38,430 bases of DNA from Chara braunii (GCA_003427395.1 BFEA01000160.1:2117879-2156308), one strand, 5' to 3'. Shown: positions 18,585 to 29,544, counted from the stretch's first letter. Notes: generated by a model from the letters alone, not told the origin. Numbers and translations: made by a program.

Positions 18585-19571
18585 GTGGTGGAAGCCTTGT
18601 ATGGTAGGGACAAAACTTGGAATCTTTGCAAAAGGCAAGCCGACCTCGACTTGCGTTCGCTAAATGTGAACGGTCTCGCCTCTGCAAAATACACTAAAAA
18701 ACAAGCAATAATGGACCAGTTGAAGGGAGTCGACGGGAATACTTGGTCGGATGTTATATGCTTGCAAGAAACCCACCTCATGGACAACCCTAACCACAAC
18801 CACAAACATAAAGAGATATGGGCCCACCAAGCCTTCCGATCACACGCCCCCCGCCCCGGCAGCGGGGGTGTGGCCATATGGCTCCCGCCGGACTCCAAAG
18901 TAGAAATGCTCAACTGGGACGCAGATCGAGAGGAGGGCAGATGGGTCTACCTACTGGCAATGCTGGAAATCGAGGTGGTCAGTATCCTGAATGTATACGC
19001 CCCCAACAAGCCAGCTGCACGTCAAACCTTCTTTGAGTCTCTCAAACCCAAGCTACCGGTAGGTATCCCTGTGATCCTGGTATGAAACTTCAATGCGGCA
19101 CCGGACCGCTGGCTGGACAGGTGGAAAATCCTGGCTCCTTGCCCATTCTATGTGGAAAATGACGAGAGGATGATTGCGGAACTTTCACAATGGCTCAGCC
19201 TCTTTGACACATTCCGTAGACATTTCCCCATTGACCGTAGCTTCACCTGCTTTCGCAAGAACGACACGGACAAGGTGACCAAATCCAGGATAGACCTCAT
19301 ACTTGTCTCGGATGAGATCCAAGGGGCGCTTCAGATAGCAGAGATATTTCCTCGTAGCCCCTATTCGGGTCTGGACCATGCGATGTGTGTGGCGATCTTC
19401 TCCTTCAGGAGAAAACCGGATCAAGGTAGAGACTTTTATAAGCTGAACACTTCCCTCTTGACCCTCGATCGTTTCAAGACCTACCTCGTAGAGTTGTGGT
19501 CCCTTTGGCAGGAACGAAAACATCAGATTCAATACGAATTGAATGGTTCAACAACGGTCTGGCTTTTATAG
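18585..19571 (+). pseudogene. LINE-b ORF2, endonuclease domain
   Basis: This AP-endonuclease-like domain is more complete than in LINE-a. In order: LNVNGL (about 18661), LQETHL, SGGVAIW, EEGRW, VYAPN, the metal site, SRIDLIL and LDHAM. The GDFNA motif is ruined: Gly is a TGA stop (19083-19085) and Asp is Asn (GAC to AAC). The frame is lost near 19545 by an indel, after which the linker resumes in frame 19543-20142. No ATG before the first motif is well supported. Confidence 0.85.
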
Positions 19572-21272
19572 GCCGCAAGTGCAATGCCACGCCGAGGAAT
19601 TGAACTTACAACGACAACTCCAGCACATACAACGACAGGAAAACGAGACAAATGAGGAGCAAGTGGAGCTAGCCAGAACCGTCCAGACCATAGCAGCCCG
19701 CGTGGTTGATTGCATGAAGTACAGATGGCAGGGCGTGCGGATCCGAGGGAGACTCTCCAAACATAACATGGAGGGGGCCATGGACGCAAGGTTCTTTGCC
19801 ATGGCCAAGGCTAAATCAGGGAGGTCAGTAATCGAAGCCTTGGAGGACCCCAAAGTTCAGCAATGCCCCCTGCACATGTCTACAGCCGCTTGCACAAAGA
19901 TAGCAAGCGACTTCTACCAAACCTTGTTCACCTCAGAGTGCGGGAAACTCCCCATGCATCGACGCACGGCGGAAATTGAAGACTTATTGCGCCCGCTTAC
20001 TAGAACTTTAACAGAACAGCAGAAAAAAAACCTAGACGAACCCCTTGCGAAAGAAGAAATATGGACGACATTGTCGCAAATGGAGGACGAAAAAACCTCA
20101 GGCATAGATGGGCTCCCCAAGGAGTTCTGGGTGGCAATGTGACCAGAGATATCGCAAGACCTCATGGAATTTTACCAGGAGGTCTGGATCACGGGACAGA
20201 CTGGGGAGCTGGTTGGGCAGGGGGTGCTGACGCTCCTCTATAAGAAAGGGGAAAGGATTAATATAAGGAGCTACAGACCCATCACCCTGCTCACAGTGGT
20301 CTACAAGATGATGGCTAAAGCATTAGCCAACCGCATGACACCGATAATGCCGAACATCATCCATCCAGACCAAACAGGCTTCATTCAAGGCAGGAATATT
20401 CAGGATAACATTCTTTTGGTTAACGAGACGATTAAACTGGCCAGACAATCTAAAAATAATGCGGCCATCATTTTCATCGACTTCGAAAAAGCTTATGATC
20501 ACGTGGACTGGGTCTTCCTAGACATGCGTTTGCAAAAGGTCAATTTTGGGCCAGACTTTAAAAGATGGATCAGGATCCTCCATTCCAGTGCAATTACCAG
20601 AGTCATGGTGAATGGTAACCTGGCCCCTCCCATTAATCTGCAAAGATTAGTCAGACAAGGGGACCCCATAGCACCATATCTGTTTGTAATCATTATGGAA
20701 GCGCTAGCCACCAACCTCAGAACTCGTAAGGACATCAAGAGAATTTAAGTGTCAGCCATACCTAAGGAAGCAATCCCAGTCTGTTCATTGTTTGCGGATG
20801 ACCTGACCCTGATGGTGGACGCCTCCTGGGAATCAATGGAAGTAATCCAACGTATGATGGACCGTTTCTGTCAACTCTCAAACATGTGCGTAAACTGGGG
20901 AAATAAAACCCAAGGATGGTGGATCCACCACCAGGAAGTGAGGCCGCCAGAGCAACCCAGGCTTAAATGGCTTCCGGAAGAAGCGCCCATCAGAGTGCTG
21001 GGTGTATCGATGAAGGCGGAAGGAAGACCATCTAGCAATAACGAATGGCTCACCGGCCCCCCCTGGCAAAAATGGCGCTCTGGAAGAACAAACACACTTC
21101 GTTGTTTGGACGTTCCCTGATTATCAACAACTTGGTGCTGGCCTCGCTATGGTACAAGTCTGCAATCTGGGCCCTGGACAAGAACGTCTTGCGCCCATTA
21201 AAGCGGCAGATAACAGCCTTCCTATGGAGGAGTGACTACGAGAAAGTAAACGTGATCAACCGTATGGCATGA
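19572..21272 (+). pseudogene. LINE-b ORF2, reverse transcriptase domain
   Basis: A coiled-coil-like QLQHIQRQE linker is followed by SGIDGLPKEFW, TGFIQGRNIQDN, motif A IDFEKAYDHVDW (about 20479-20514), motif B RQGDPIAPYLF (about 20653-20685) and motif C FADD (about 20794-20805). Stops interrupt at 20140 (TGA), 20746 (TAA for Gln) and 21270 (TGA for Trp), and a frameshift lies near 21060. Catalytic residues are all present, so the inactivation is by decay and not by loss of motifs. The stop at 20140 falls on the same codon as the TAG at 4019 in LINE-a. Confidence 0.9.
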
Positions 21273-23128
21273 CACTCTATAATCCAACCTAAAACAAAAG
21301 GGGGGCTAGGCCTCCTTGATCCGCAGACGCAGACTAAAGCCCTGGCGGTGCAATGGCTTAAACGTATGATTTTTTATCTAGACGTCCCCTGGAAAGGGTT
21401 GGCTCTAGAACAGATCCCCAGACTGGCACCCCAGACAACAGCAGGAAGCGACCCGCGGATGTGGCTCGAAAATAGGGATTGGTCCATCCCGAGGCCGAGG
21501 CGGGTGCAACATGACTGCGATCCTCCCTCCCCCAGACGAGCTGCAAGGGATGACCTGCGAAATGACCCATTCTGGCCCACTCTCCTCAAAATATGGAGGA
21601 GGCTCCCCCTACTAGACAAAACATCCCCGGACAGATGGGAGGAAGTGGCGAGGCAACCCCTTTTTGGCAACAGGTGAATAGCGGACTAAAGAGGACAAAC
21701 TCTCCACTGCATGGACTCCCCCTGGCAAGGCTGGATTAGGTGAGGGGAAATGAGAGTAAAGGACATCTGGGACATGGAAAAGAAGGATTGGATAAGCCCC
21801 GACCAACTAAGACAAAGATTGAGGTATTGTCACCGGCCACAAGAAACCCTGGAGGCGATAGTGGAAAAGATTCCCCTGGCCTGGTGGAGGATCCTCCACA
21901 AAGGCCCTGCCCTACAAAAGCAGGACTGGGTGGCAGTGACAGGGCGACAAGGAGAAGTGGGCAGGGTGGTCGGCTGCCTCCCGGGAGGAAGCGTGGAAGT
22001 AAGACTCTTCCAAGTGGGACGAGACAACATAATTTCAACGAGCGATCCGATAGAAACCATTGAGTGTCTAAAAGAAGATCTTTTCAGAGTTAGAGTCTTC
22101 GAGGAGAACAAACAAAGCATAGCTTTCCTGCCCGCCTCCCCGATCCAACATCTGGCCTTGGACCCGCTAGAGTGGATATGGACAACCCGCTGGGGGAAGG
22201 GAAGGAGCAGCACTAGGACATTATATGGTCTAACGGTCAAATCCACCTATCAGCTGCTCAGACCAACGATAAACCTTAAACATCAGGTAGCGGAACGCTG
22301 GAGGAACCCCTTGAATGTCAGTGAAGATGATCTAAGACCAATCAAGTGGTTCAAGATGGCCAAAGTTAAACCGGCTAAAATTGCTTCCCTTCAATGGCAG
22401 CTGGAACACCGCTGTCTGCCCACCAACAACTGGCTAATAGACAGAACCTCCCTGAACAGAGAGGCTGCGCCCTCCCATGGTGCAAGGTATGCATCAACTC
22501 GTTCCCATCCAGAAAGCGCCCGGAGACAATCGAACACATCTTCTTGCAATGCCCGGGGGCGCTCTGGCTGTGGAGGTGGTGGGACAGAATCTGGGGGCAG
22601 CTGGAAACATTAGGCCCGTGGCCCTGGGCCTGGCAGGCAATCCTGTTTGAAAGTTGGTCCAAAGGCCATACGGACCAGCTAGACGACTTCACCGTCAACA
22701 TGTTTAAATTGGGACGGAGGGCGGTGCTCTGGGCGCTTTGGAGACGGCGCTGCACATTCGAGATGGAAGGTGCCAGATTGGGAGGGCCTGAGTTCACGGA
22801 AAGCATGCAGCACCAGGTTCAAACCAAAATAACCGCGGCGTGGGAGGAGGTAGAAACTCGTATCAGACGCCTTGACAGAAAAAAAAACATTCTACTTAAA
22901 ATTCAGGAATTCAGCACAAGCTGGCTCGGGGGACCTGATGGGGGGAGGATAGGGAAGGTTGAATGGAAAGGGGAACCCCCTGCACCAGGGTCAGACCAAG
23001 GGAGAAGAGAGATAGTAAGAGATTACTGTCTTATATTGAAAGACTGGACTAGGGTGGATGCGGCCATCCCCCTGAAGCCTTCTGAGGACTTCCCCGAACT
23101 TCCCCGAACTTCCCCCCCTCCCCTCTAA
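21273..23128 (+). pseudogene. LINE-b ORF2, C-terminal zinc-knuckle region
   Basis: The conserved IQPKTKGGLGLLDP opens this part. LTVKSTYQLLRP, PAKIASLQWQLEHRCLP, and the knuckle W/CKVCINSF...ETIEHIFLQCPGALWLWRWWDRIW (about 22480-22595) follow. After that come GRRAVLWALWRRRCTFEMEG, WLGGPDGG and the terminal LKDWTRVDAAIPLKP. Stops occur at 21675 and close after, and a frameshift lies near 22460. The order and spacing equal LINE-a 5107-7022. Confidence 0.82.
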
Positions 23129-23531
23129 CTGCCTGGTAGAAATGCAGTGGTATGGATGCTAGACAGATAAGGAGGGGTCAGAGGAGCCAGGTAATAGCAG
23201 CAGCACAGGTAAGTATTGACAGACGGAGGGGCAGTGGAGCTTGTAAATAATAGCAGTGATTTGGCGCTGGATGCAAGGTGAAGAGGCTCCTGCCCTGCGG
23301 CTTTGGATTATCAAGCACAAGGGACGCTGGTCCCGCTTTCCAGCAGTCAGCAGGCGGGAGGGGAGGCAAGCAGGTGGTGACAGAATCAGCCGGGAACAGC
23401 CGGCATTGGCGGTAAGCAGGCGGGTGTTGGAGCAGGCAGCTGGTGACAGTATCAGTCCTTCAATTTCCAATCTGGCGCCCTCCCCTCTGAGGGTGAAGAG
23501 ATACAAAGGCAGCATCAGTTTTCCAAGCACA

Positions 23532-23711
23532 NNNNNNNNNNNNNNNNNNNNNNNNNNNNNNNNNNNNNNNNNNNNNNNNNNNNNNNNNNNNNNNNNNNNN
23601 NNNNNNNNNNNNNNNNNNNNNNNNNNNNNNNNNNNNNNNNNNNNNNNNNNNNNNNNNNNNNNNNNNNNNNNNNNNNNNNNNNNNNNNNNNNNNNNNNNNN
23701 NNNNNNNNNNN
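23532..23711. other. Assembly gap (180 Ns)
   Basis: It removes the 3' end of LINE-b. An A13 run (23712-23724) that may be its tail follows. Confidence 0.99.
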
Positions 23712-23721
23712 AAAAAAAAAA

Positions 23722-24625
23722 AAAGAAGGACGGAGTTGGGGAGGGTGAAGGGAGTTTGGATGGGGTTGGTTGAGAACGGATGCGATTGGCATTGAGCGGA
23801 GTCTCGATGGGTACCGGCCGTGGTCAGCTGACCTCATTAGAACATACCCGGGACCTCCCTTTCGATGATTAAGACAGAATTGTTGCACTTGTTGGTTTCC
23901 GGGACCTCCCTTTCGATGACGAAGACAGAACTGTTGCGATTGCAGTTTTTGGAAAAAAGATGGTGGGGTATCACGCGTCCTACTAGTGAGTGGGCTAGCT
24001 GGTAGGATGGGAATAGAGCACAGCAGCAGCAGAGATGGTGGCTCTGCTGCAGTAAGTCTTGCTGGAGTGGGGAGCAGGGGATTGTTTGGAGGGTCTGACT
24101 TTTTTTTCTGAAAAAAAGAAAGCTCTTAGGAACCTCAAATAGTGAATAAGGCGAGTAGGAGCAGAGGGTGGGTTATCACGCGTCCTGCCAGTGAGGGGGC
24201 TAGCTGGCAGGATGGGAGTATGGTACAGCAGCAGCAGAGATGGTGGCTCCGCTGCAGTCAGTCTTGCCGGAGTGAGGTAAAGTGGTGTGATGGGGGGTTC
24301 TCCTGAGTCGTTCCTGAAATTTGTTCTAAATCATGAAGATTGTTGTAGACATGTCTGAAGCTGCTCCAATATCTCTGAGTCAAAGCCGGGTAATGGCCCC
24401 GGTATACTAATTTTCAAATACTATTCTTATGCCAATTGGTTTTTCTAGTAGGTTTTTAGTGACGAATCTTTTGAAGGTATTCGTTATGGGACGCTGGGCC
24501 CGGTTCCCAGTTCGTGCCAATTTGTGAGGTCATGCTTGTATCTATGGGACGCTGGACCCGGTTTCCAGCAGGTGTTGCTCCCCACCAATAGATGGAGCTG
24601 TTTCACATTAAAAAAAAAAAAAAAA
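23722..24625 (+). mobile_element. LINE-derived noncoding retroelement (M-C-C-B-A modules)
   Basis: A partial 5'-type monomer (23722-23945, GACGGAGTTGGGGAGG, GATGCGATTGGCATT) is followed by two C modules (about 23955-24110 and 24140-24340), the hairpin GCCGGGTAATGGCCCCGGT (24385-24403), a B-type stem-loop (24493-24510), an A-type stem-loop (24551-24569, GCTGGA/TCCAGC) and poly(A) 24610-24625. It joins what looks like LINE 5' sequence to LINE 3' sequence with no ORF between, as an internal-deletion derivative would. Confidence 0.65.
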
Positions 24626-25417
24626 GCGAGCAGACTGGGCAGTCGACAAACTCAACACTCTACGCCAACAGTCTCAACAGAAGCCAAGCCGGGCAAGACC
24701 GAGCTGAAGGGGAAAGAATGGGTTACCGTAGTCACGGCGTAGTGATATTCTCGCATCACAAGCCCGTGGTCACGTGGTGGGCGAAGGGAAGGCATAACTT
24801 GTGAAGGACGGCAGGAGGAGGAAATGAGTGCATGATTCAGCATGAGCAAGGGATCAGATGGTTCAGATGTCTTGCAATCAAAGAAGAAGAAAAAAAATAA
24901 ACAGAAAAAAAAGTTCTCTCAGAGCCAGTCGACACGAGTAGGGGGTCAGGGAGTGTTGAAGAAGTCATCTGGATAAAAAAAAACAAGAGAGATAAGCATA
25001 CATTGACTTAAGCAAAATGAAAGGGGAAAGCAGGAAGGAGGAGAGAAAAAGAGAGTACACCCAATGGTTCCCGAGCGCGGCCAAAACGGCCGAAAGATAA
25101 TCATTAGGAACCGACGAGAGACAGTCCACAAAAAAATCATAGTGGAATTATGGGCTGAAAAGGCGCAGCTACCCTACGCTGCGTTTCATCCGGCCGCCAA
25201 CCGAAATCTTCAGGGGTCTTCAACTGTCGCGGGAAGAGGGACCGACGAGGTATAGAAAATAAGTATAAGTAGCCAAAGTTCGTCACACATCAGCGATTCA
25301 AGGAGGACCTAGGATAGAAGCTCTTAGAAAGTCAGATCCGCACACAAGTAGTCAAGGAGAAATTCAACAAGATCCGAGCCAGATACCGAACAGAGGATAG
25401 AAAGGAAAGGAACCGTT
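24626..25417. other. No recognisable gene
   Basis: Purine-rich unique sequence with A-rich patches at about 24880-24910 and 24975-24985. The frames are short and match nothing known. Confidence 0.4.
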
Positions 25418-25483
25418 CCATGCTCCCACTGCTCCAGGTGATCACTGTGCACTCAGTGACTGGCCTCTACAACACCATGCGCT

Positions 25484-25514
<31 letters not shown>
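25418..25514 (+). mobile_element. Poly(A)-ended retroposon fragment (family F)
   Basis: 'gactggcctctacaacaccatgcgcttatt' followed by A28 resembles 26410-26463 ('ccttggcctccacaacaccctgggcctttat' then an A-rich tail). Two copies of the same 3' end with A tails suggest a SINE or LINE family different from the A/B tails. Confidence 0.5.
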
Positions 25515-25516
<2 letters not shown>

Positions 25517-25687
25517 TAAAGTTCCCTGCTTCGTGAAGAACGAATAGATTCAAGGGTGTCAGGCCCGTTCAGCAATATCTAGTGCGAGGTTGCAGCTCAG
25601 AGTCACAATAAGGAGGCTAGTTCACCCCCTTGCAAGAGGGCATTCAAAGTTGGTACTTGATCCATATGGCAGTTGGACTTTCATGAA

Positions 25688-25995
25688 AGGGACGCCGGAC
25701 CTGGTTTCCACCAGGTCAGCTCCCCACTGGTCCAACAGATTGAAGCCATGATCTGTGTGTCACAGAAACCCTTCCGTTGCCGTGGCAGGAATCTTCTCAA
25801 TGACATGAGGTTTTTGTCTAATAGGCTAGAAATTGTTCATGATCTTATTCTTAGCCGTATCCGGGTAATGGCCCCGGTATCAAGATTTTTTCCCGTATAT
25901 GTTCTCCAAAATGTTCCTAATGGGGCGCTGGGCCGGGTTCACACACACGTGTGGCTCCCCACGAATAGATTGGAGCATTGTCCCAAAAAAAAGAA
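25688..25995 (+). mobile_element. Decayed A-type and B-type LINE tails in tandem
   Basis: GGGACGCCGGACCTGGTTTCC at 25688 onward is a decayed A hairpin. From about 25846 'ttcttagccg' leads to CCGGGTAATGGCCCCGG (25861-25877), GGGGCGCTGGGCCGGG and 'ctccccacgaatagattggagc', then a mixed A/G tail. Confidence 0.65.
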
Positions 25996-26168
25996 AAAAA
26001 AGAAAAAAAAGAAAAGGGAATCTTCTATTGTCACTCTGTCAGGTATATGGTCCTCTATCTCAAACAACCTCAATCTATGCAATACCTCTGGCACTGCAAG
26101 GGCACCATGGCGAGCCAGCGGCAAGTCCCCGTGGCTGCCCCTAATAGTCCCAGATAAAGTGACTGTGT

Positions 26169-26169
<1 letters not shown>

Positions 26170-26211
<42 letters not shown>
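26170..26211. repeat. Poly(A) run, about 42 nt
   Basis: It is the longest homopolymer A in the window and follows 'aagtgactgtgtgc'. It is probably the tail of another retroposon copy whose body is not recognised. Confidence 0.8.
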
Positions 26212-26216
<5 letters not shown>

Positions 26217-26369
26217 TGAATGGCATGTGGCCTTCAGATGAAAGTGAAAGCAGGTCCACCTCAAAACAAAATAAATTAATAAATAAATGAAAAGCAGGTC
26301 CATCCATGGGCCTGTTCCATTATGTCCCACAGAGTTTCTTGATGGGCAGTCACCTGTTGAAGGTCATCA

Positions 26370-26463
26370 TTCAGTGGATTAGGTGGGCCCCAGGCTGCCG
26401 CTGCCAGCAATCACCGCCGGTCTGGTCCTTGGCCTCCACAACACCCTGGGCCTTTATAAAAGA
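26370..26463 (+). mobile_element. Second copy of poly(A) retroposon family F
   Basis: It shares 'ggcctccacaacaccctgggc' with 25418-25514 and ends in an A-rich tail with interruptions. A shorter relative may lie at 26590-26640 ('ctctggtggcttgcaattgttcaccaccctggcctt'). Confidence 0.45.
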
Positions 26464-26663
26464 AATAAAAATAAAAAATAAAAAATATATTTAAATTTTA
26501 AAATGAAATAAAAAGGTGGGCCCCAGCGGGAGGGGAGGGGCAATTACATACATGTGGAACCTCAGCAAGGCGTTGACCGGTATTATTGCCACAACCCTTT
26601 TGGCTCTGGTGGCTTGCAATTGTTCACCACCCTGGCCTTAAAATATATACATATATATATATC

Positions 26664-26790
26664 GTCACAAACAGAACTGCCCGGTAAACCGTCGGCAGAG
26701 AGAGAGAAGAGGACAACAAACGAGGGGCTGTGACAAACTGTTTCGTCGGAGTTTCACCGACTCATCAGGAGGCTGAACCCTCAACAGTCT
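26664..26790 (-). repeat. Repeat E copy 1, between (TA)n and unique sequence
   Basis: This ~110-bp repeat recurs at 29405, 29579, 33296 (partial) and 38336. Plus-strand landmarks are 'aactgcccggtaaacc', 'gaggacaacaaacgaggggctgtgac' and 'gtttcgtcggagtttcaccg'. Copies 1, 2, 3 and 5 touch a (TA)n microsatellite. Short ribozyme-bearing repeats at such sites are typical of Penelope-like element termini. Confidence 0.7.
26728..26790 (-). ncRNA. Hammerhead-ribozyme-like motif
   Basis: On the minus strand: core CTGATGA (26768-26762), helix II GTCGG (26761-26757) with CCGAC (26749-26745) around a 7-nt loop, GAA, then ACA (26741-26739) with TGT (26735-26733) as a minimal helix III, and C at 26732. The predicted GUC cleavage site is thus 26732/26731. 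Short helix III is known for type I hammerheads of Penelope-like elements. Helix I pairs poorly near the core (a distal GAGGG/CCCTC is possible). In this copy an alternative type III fold also closes: hairpin GAGG/CCTC (26769-26782) and helix III ACTGT/ACAGT. Activity is unproven. Confidence 0.6.
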
Positions 26791-26832
26791 GCAGAATCCC
26801 CTCACTGATTACACTGTAAATGATAATCTACC

Positions 26833-26872
<40 letters not shown>

Positions 26873-27798
26873 ATATATATATCGATATATATCAAGCAGG
26901 CAAAAGCCCCTTTCAGCCTCCTGCACGCCACCCTAGGTATACAGGAAACGCATGTGTGGTCCCTCTTTATCCATAGGAAGACATGATTCTTCTATAAATT
27001 ATTACCACAACAATAACTGTCATGAGTCGTGACCCACAGGGTGCTCGTTCACGTTCCAATGCTGGTGAGGACCAAGCTGCAAAATAAAAAAAAGGAGCAC
27101 CGGTGAATGGCCCAAGGCACATGGTACGAGACCTCGACGCCAGTTTGGTCAGAGCACACTTCTGACAGCATGGCCAGTTTGGCCAGCAACTGGGTTCCGA
27201 ATACAATTGGGAAACGATGTAAAATAATGCATAGGGCCCACTGAGGTTTCAAAAGGGAGAAGCTACGCTTAGCGAATAGCTATGTCAGAGAGCATGCAGA
27301 TGCTCAGACCGGGCAGGGTTTCGGATTTTAGAACACGTGTGGGCTCATCCACTCCTTGGCCCTCATTTGCACACCCAATCAATGATGAATGGGCCTTCCC
27401 AATTCACTAGACTGTGATGAGGTGCTGTCAAATCATCATGAGAAAGCCACAAGGTAGTCGTATTTGCAGCTTGATTTACAGACATAACCACCGCCAAGCC
27501 ACAGAGATGGGATGCTTGTTCCACTTTCTGCAGCCTGGGCACCACTGCAACCACCATGTCACATAGGATAATCAAGTAGCGTGTGGTACCCAAGAATGTC
27601 TAGATGGCAGTTCTCTGTGCCACCCGTTTCCTTTTGAGGGTGGGTGGTTGGGGGAGGGTGTGGTGGGGGGGGATCAAATTTATTTTGTGATCCTTGAAAT
27701 GAGGCAGGGAATCTCACAACTCTACCCGCCGGGTGAAACTGACTGCAGTGGGGTCATTACCAAGCTTCGACTCAATCAAGATTGAACAAGCACAGCTA
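26791..27798. other. No recognisable gene; (ATCT)n at 26834-26871
   Basis: A tetranucleotide microsatellite merges into (TA)n, followed by unique sequence. Short frames only; a C/A-rich patch and G-run (27640-27670) show no known element. Confidence 0.45.
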
Positions 27799-28138
27799 CT
27801 GTAGCTCAGTGGGTTTAACTCAGAGCTCTGGAGTTGAAACAGGGCCCGGAGCTTGTGGGTTTGTTTCTGTCGGGCCTCAACCTCCCCTGCACATGCTCAG
27901 TTGGTGCTAGGTTGGCACCCCACGTGCTCGTCGCCCAGCCTACCGTCTTCACCCGAATAGAACGCCCGGTAATTATCACTGTATCTGGGCTGAAAGCTGT
28001 GCCAAAAACAGCTATAATGACCGGGGTTTATATTCGGGTGAAGACGGTAGTACAGCACATAGACGGGTCAGCAGACGTGGTAGCTCAGTGGGGTGGAGCT
28101 GAGGTCATCAGAGGGAGAGGGCTAGAGTTCAATTCTGA
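27799..28138 (+). mobile_element. Two tRNA-like heads flanking a foldback MITE
   Basis: 27799-27813 carries an A box (TGTAGCTCAGTGGG) with a weak B-box-like stretch near 27865. 28079-28092 carries another (TGGTAGCTCAGTGGG) with B box AGAGTTCAATTCTGA at 28124-28138. Both are tRNA-derived SINE heads of a related type. No poly(A) is visible downstream, so their 3' ends are undefined. Confidence 0.45.
27940..28050. mobile_element. Foldback MITE, 111 bp
   Basis: The first 20 nt CTACCGTCTTCACCCGAATA (27940-27959) are perfectly mirrored at the end (28031-28050), and pairing continues imperfectly for ~17 more (CCCGGT, ATTAT). The loop is about 37 nt. No clear target duplication; it sits between two tRNA-like heads, so it probably inserted into a SINE. 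Confidence 0.85.
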
Positions 28139-29283
28139 TTGGCCCTCTACGGTGCAAGATGATACACCGGGGTCAGATGACATATGACAGGTATACCTGG
28201 GGTGCAGGCGGGAAGAGGCCAGGGGTTTAGTGGTGGTGATCCGTTGCAGAGCACGATGTAGCCAGGCTTTACTGGGTGGGGTCAAGCGGCGTTGATCTCA
28301 GGTTGGACTGAGAGAAACGGGACTGACGGGTGGGCTCATCTAGTGGAGTGGATGATCACGTAGTTTGGTTACGTAAGGGTCTCCAGGGCTGGGGCCGTAG
28401 ATGGGATGGTTTGGGGGGGAACGTTGTGGAGGGATTGCCTGCTTCCCATGAGAAATAGACCGAAGTGGGCCCAGTTGGTGACAGAGGTATGGGGGCGTAT
28501 GGTGGCTGTGTACCTCTACTGATGACCTAGATCAGAGCAAGTCTAGTTGATGACAGAAACAACCACAGTGATTGGAGAGGGTCTAGCCGATGACCGATGT
28601 ATGGGGGCAGATGGTGGCCATGTACCTACTGATGACAGACACTTGAGTACCTCCAGATGGCTTATATTGAACAATGATCAGAATGACAATAGCACAAACT
28701 ATACAACCACAACAATGTGACCCGAGAGGGGTCTAGGAGGACGTCTGTAGGTAGAGGGGCGGATGGTGGCCATACATCTACAGTAACTGATAATAGGCTA
28801 GAACCTCTAGGTTGCAAACAATAACAGCGGTACATATAATGAACAATATAACAAGACACAGGCAGAACAGTGAATAAAAAAATGGCTTGGGGCACAGGAA
28901 CGGGTCCACCTATGGGACTTGTAGAAGAATGTCTACGCCTAGCGCTCGAAGTTCCCGTACGACCGGGCTCGTCCAACTATGCTTCAATCAGGGTTGAGCT
29001 GGGTCGGTCCTGCTTCGCCGTCTTGCCTACAACTGCTTTCTGGTCAGGTCAACCCTGTCAAGATGATAGGAGGGTTATAATCCTGAGTGGTAAACACTGA
29101 GGTAGGATTGTGGGAGTAGGGATGTGCCAGACAGGAATAATGACAGCGGCCAGAGAGGAATAATGAGAGTGGAAGGTCGGGAGGGAGTCTCATAAGGAAC
29201 AGTGACCTCTACAGACAACCAAATGCTCGATTACCAAGGGCGACTGTCATACATCTGGGATCCAACCTCTACAACAACCTGGA
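28139..29283. other. No recognisable gene; degenerate repeats at 28477-28795
   Basis: A unit containing GGGGGCRKATGGTGGC..GTACCT recurs at about 28489-28520, 28600-28632 and 28755-28785 with 'gatgac' nearby. The rest is unique-looking. Confidence 0.45.
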
Positions 29284-29320
29284 TGTATATATATATGTAT
29301 ATACATATATATGCATATCA

Positions 29321-29404
<84 letters not shown>
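29284..29404. repeat. (TA)n microsatellite
   Basis: More than 100 bp of TA repeats with a few TG and CA interruptions at the left end. Confidence 0.95.
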
Positions 29405-29409
<5 letters not shown>

Positions 29410-29510
29410 GAGCTGCCCGGTAAACCATAGGCAGAGAGGGAGAAGTGGACAACAAACAAGGGGCTGTGACAAACTGTTTCGTCGGAGTTTCACCGACTCA
29501 CCAGGAAGCT
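29405..29510 (-). repeat. Repeat E copy 2, hammerhead-like core mutated
   Basis: It is the same repeat as at 26664, set between two (TA)n arrays. The core reads CTGGTGAG (29504-29497) with A to G in the invariant CTGATGA; helix II GTCGG/CCGAC and the GAAAC...GTC segment (to 29468) are intact. Probably inactive. Confidence 0.7.
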
Positions 29511-29544
29511 ATATAATATATATATATATATTATATATATATTA

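Larger units (their letters stand above)
16084..23531 (+). mobile_element. LINE-b: near full-length, inactivated L1-like LINE
   Basis: The order is 5' monomers, ORF1 (16851-18550, frameshifted), ORF2 with endonuclease, reverse transcriptase and zinc-knuckle C-terminus (18585-23128), then a 3'UTR with the terminal stem-loop remnant GCTGG...CCAGC (23327-23345). The 3' end is lost in a 180-N gap followed by an A13 run. It shares all ORF2 blocks with LINE-a and is more GC-rich. At least five stop codons and several frameshifts make it immobile. Confidence 0.88.
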
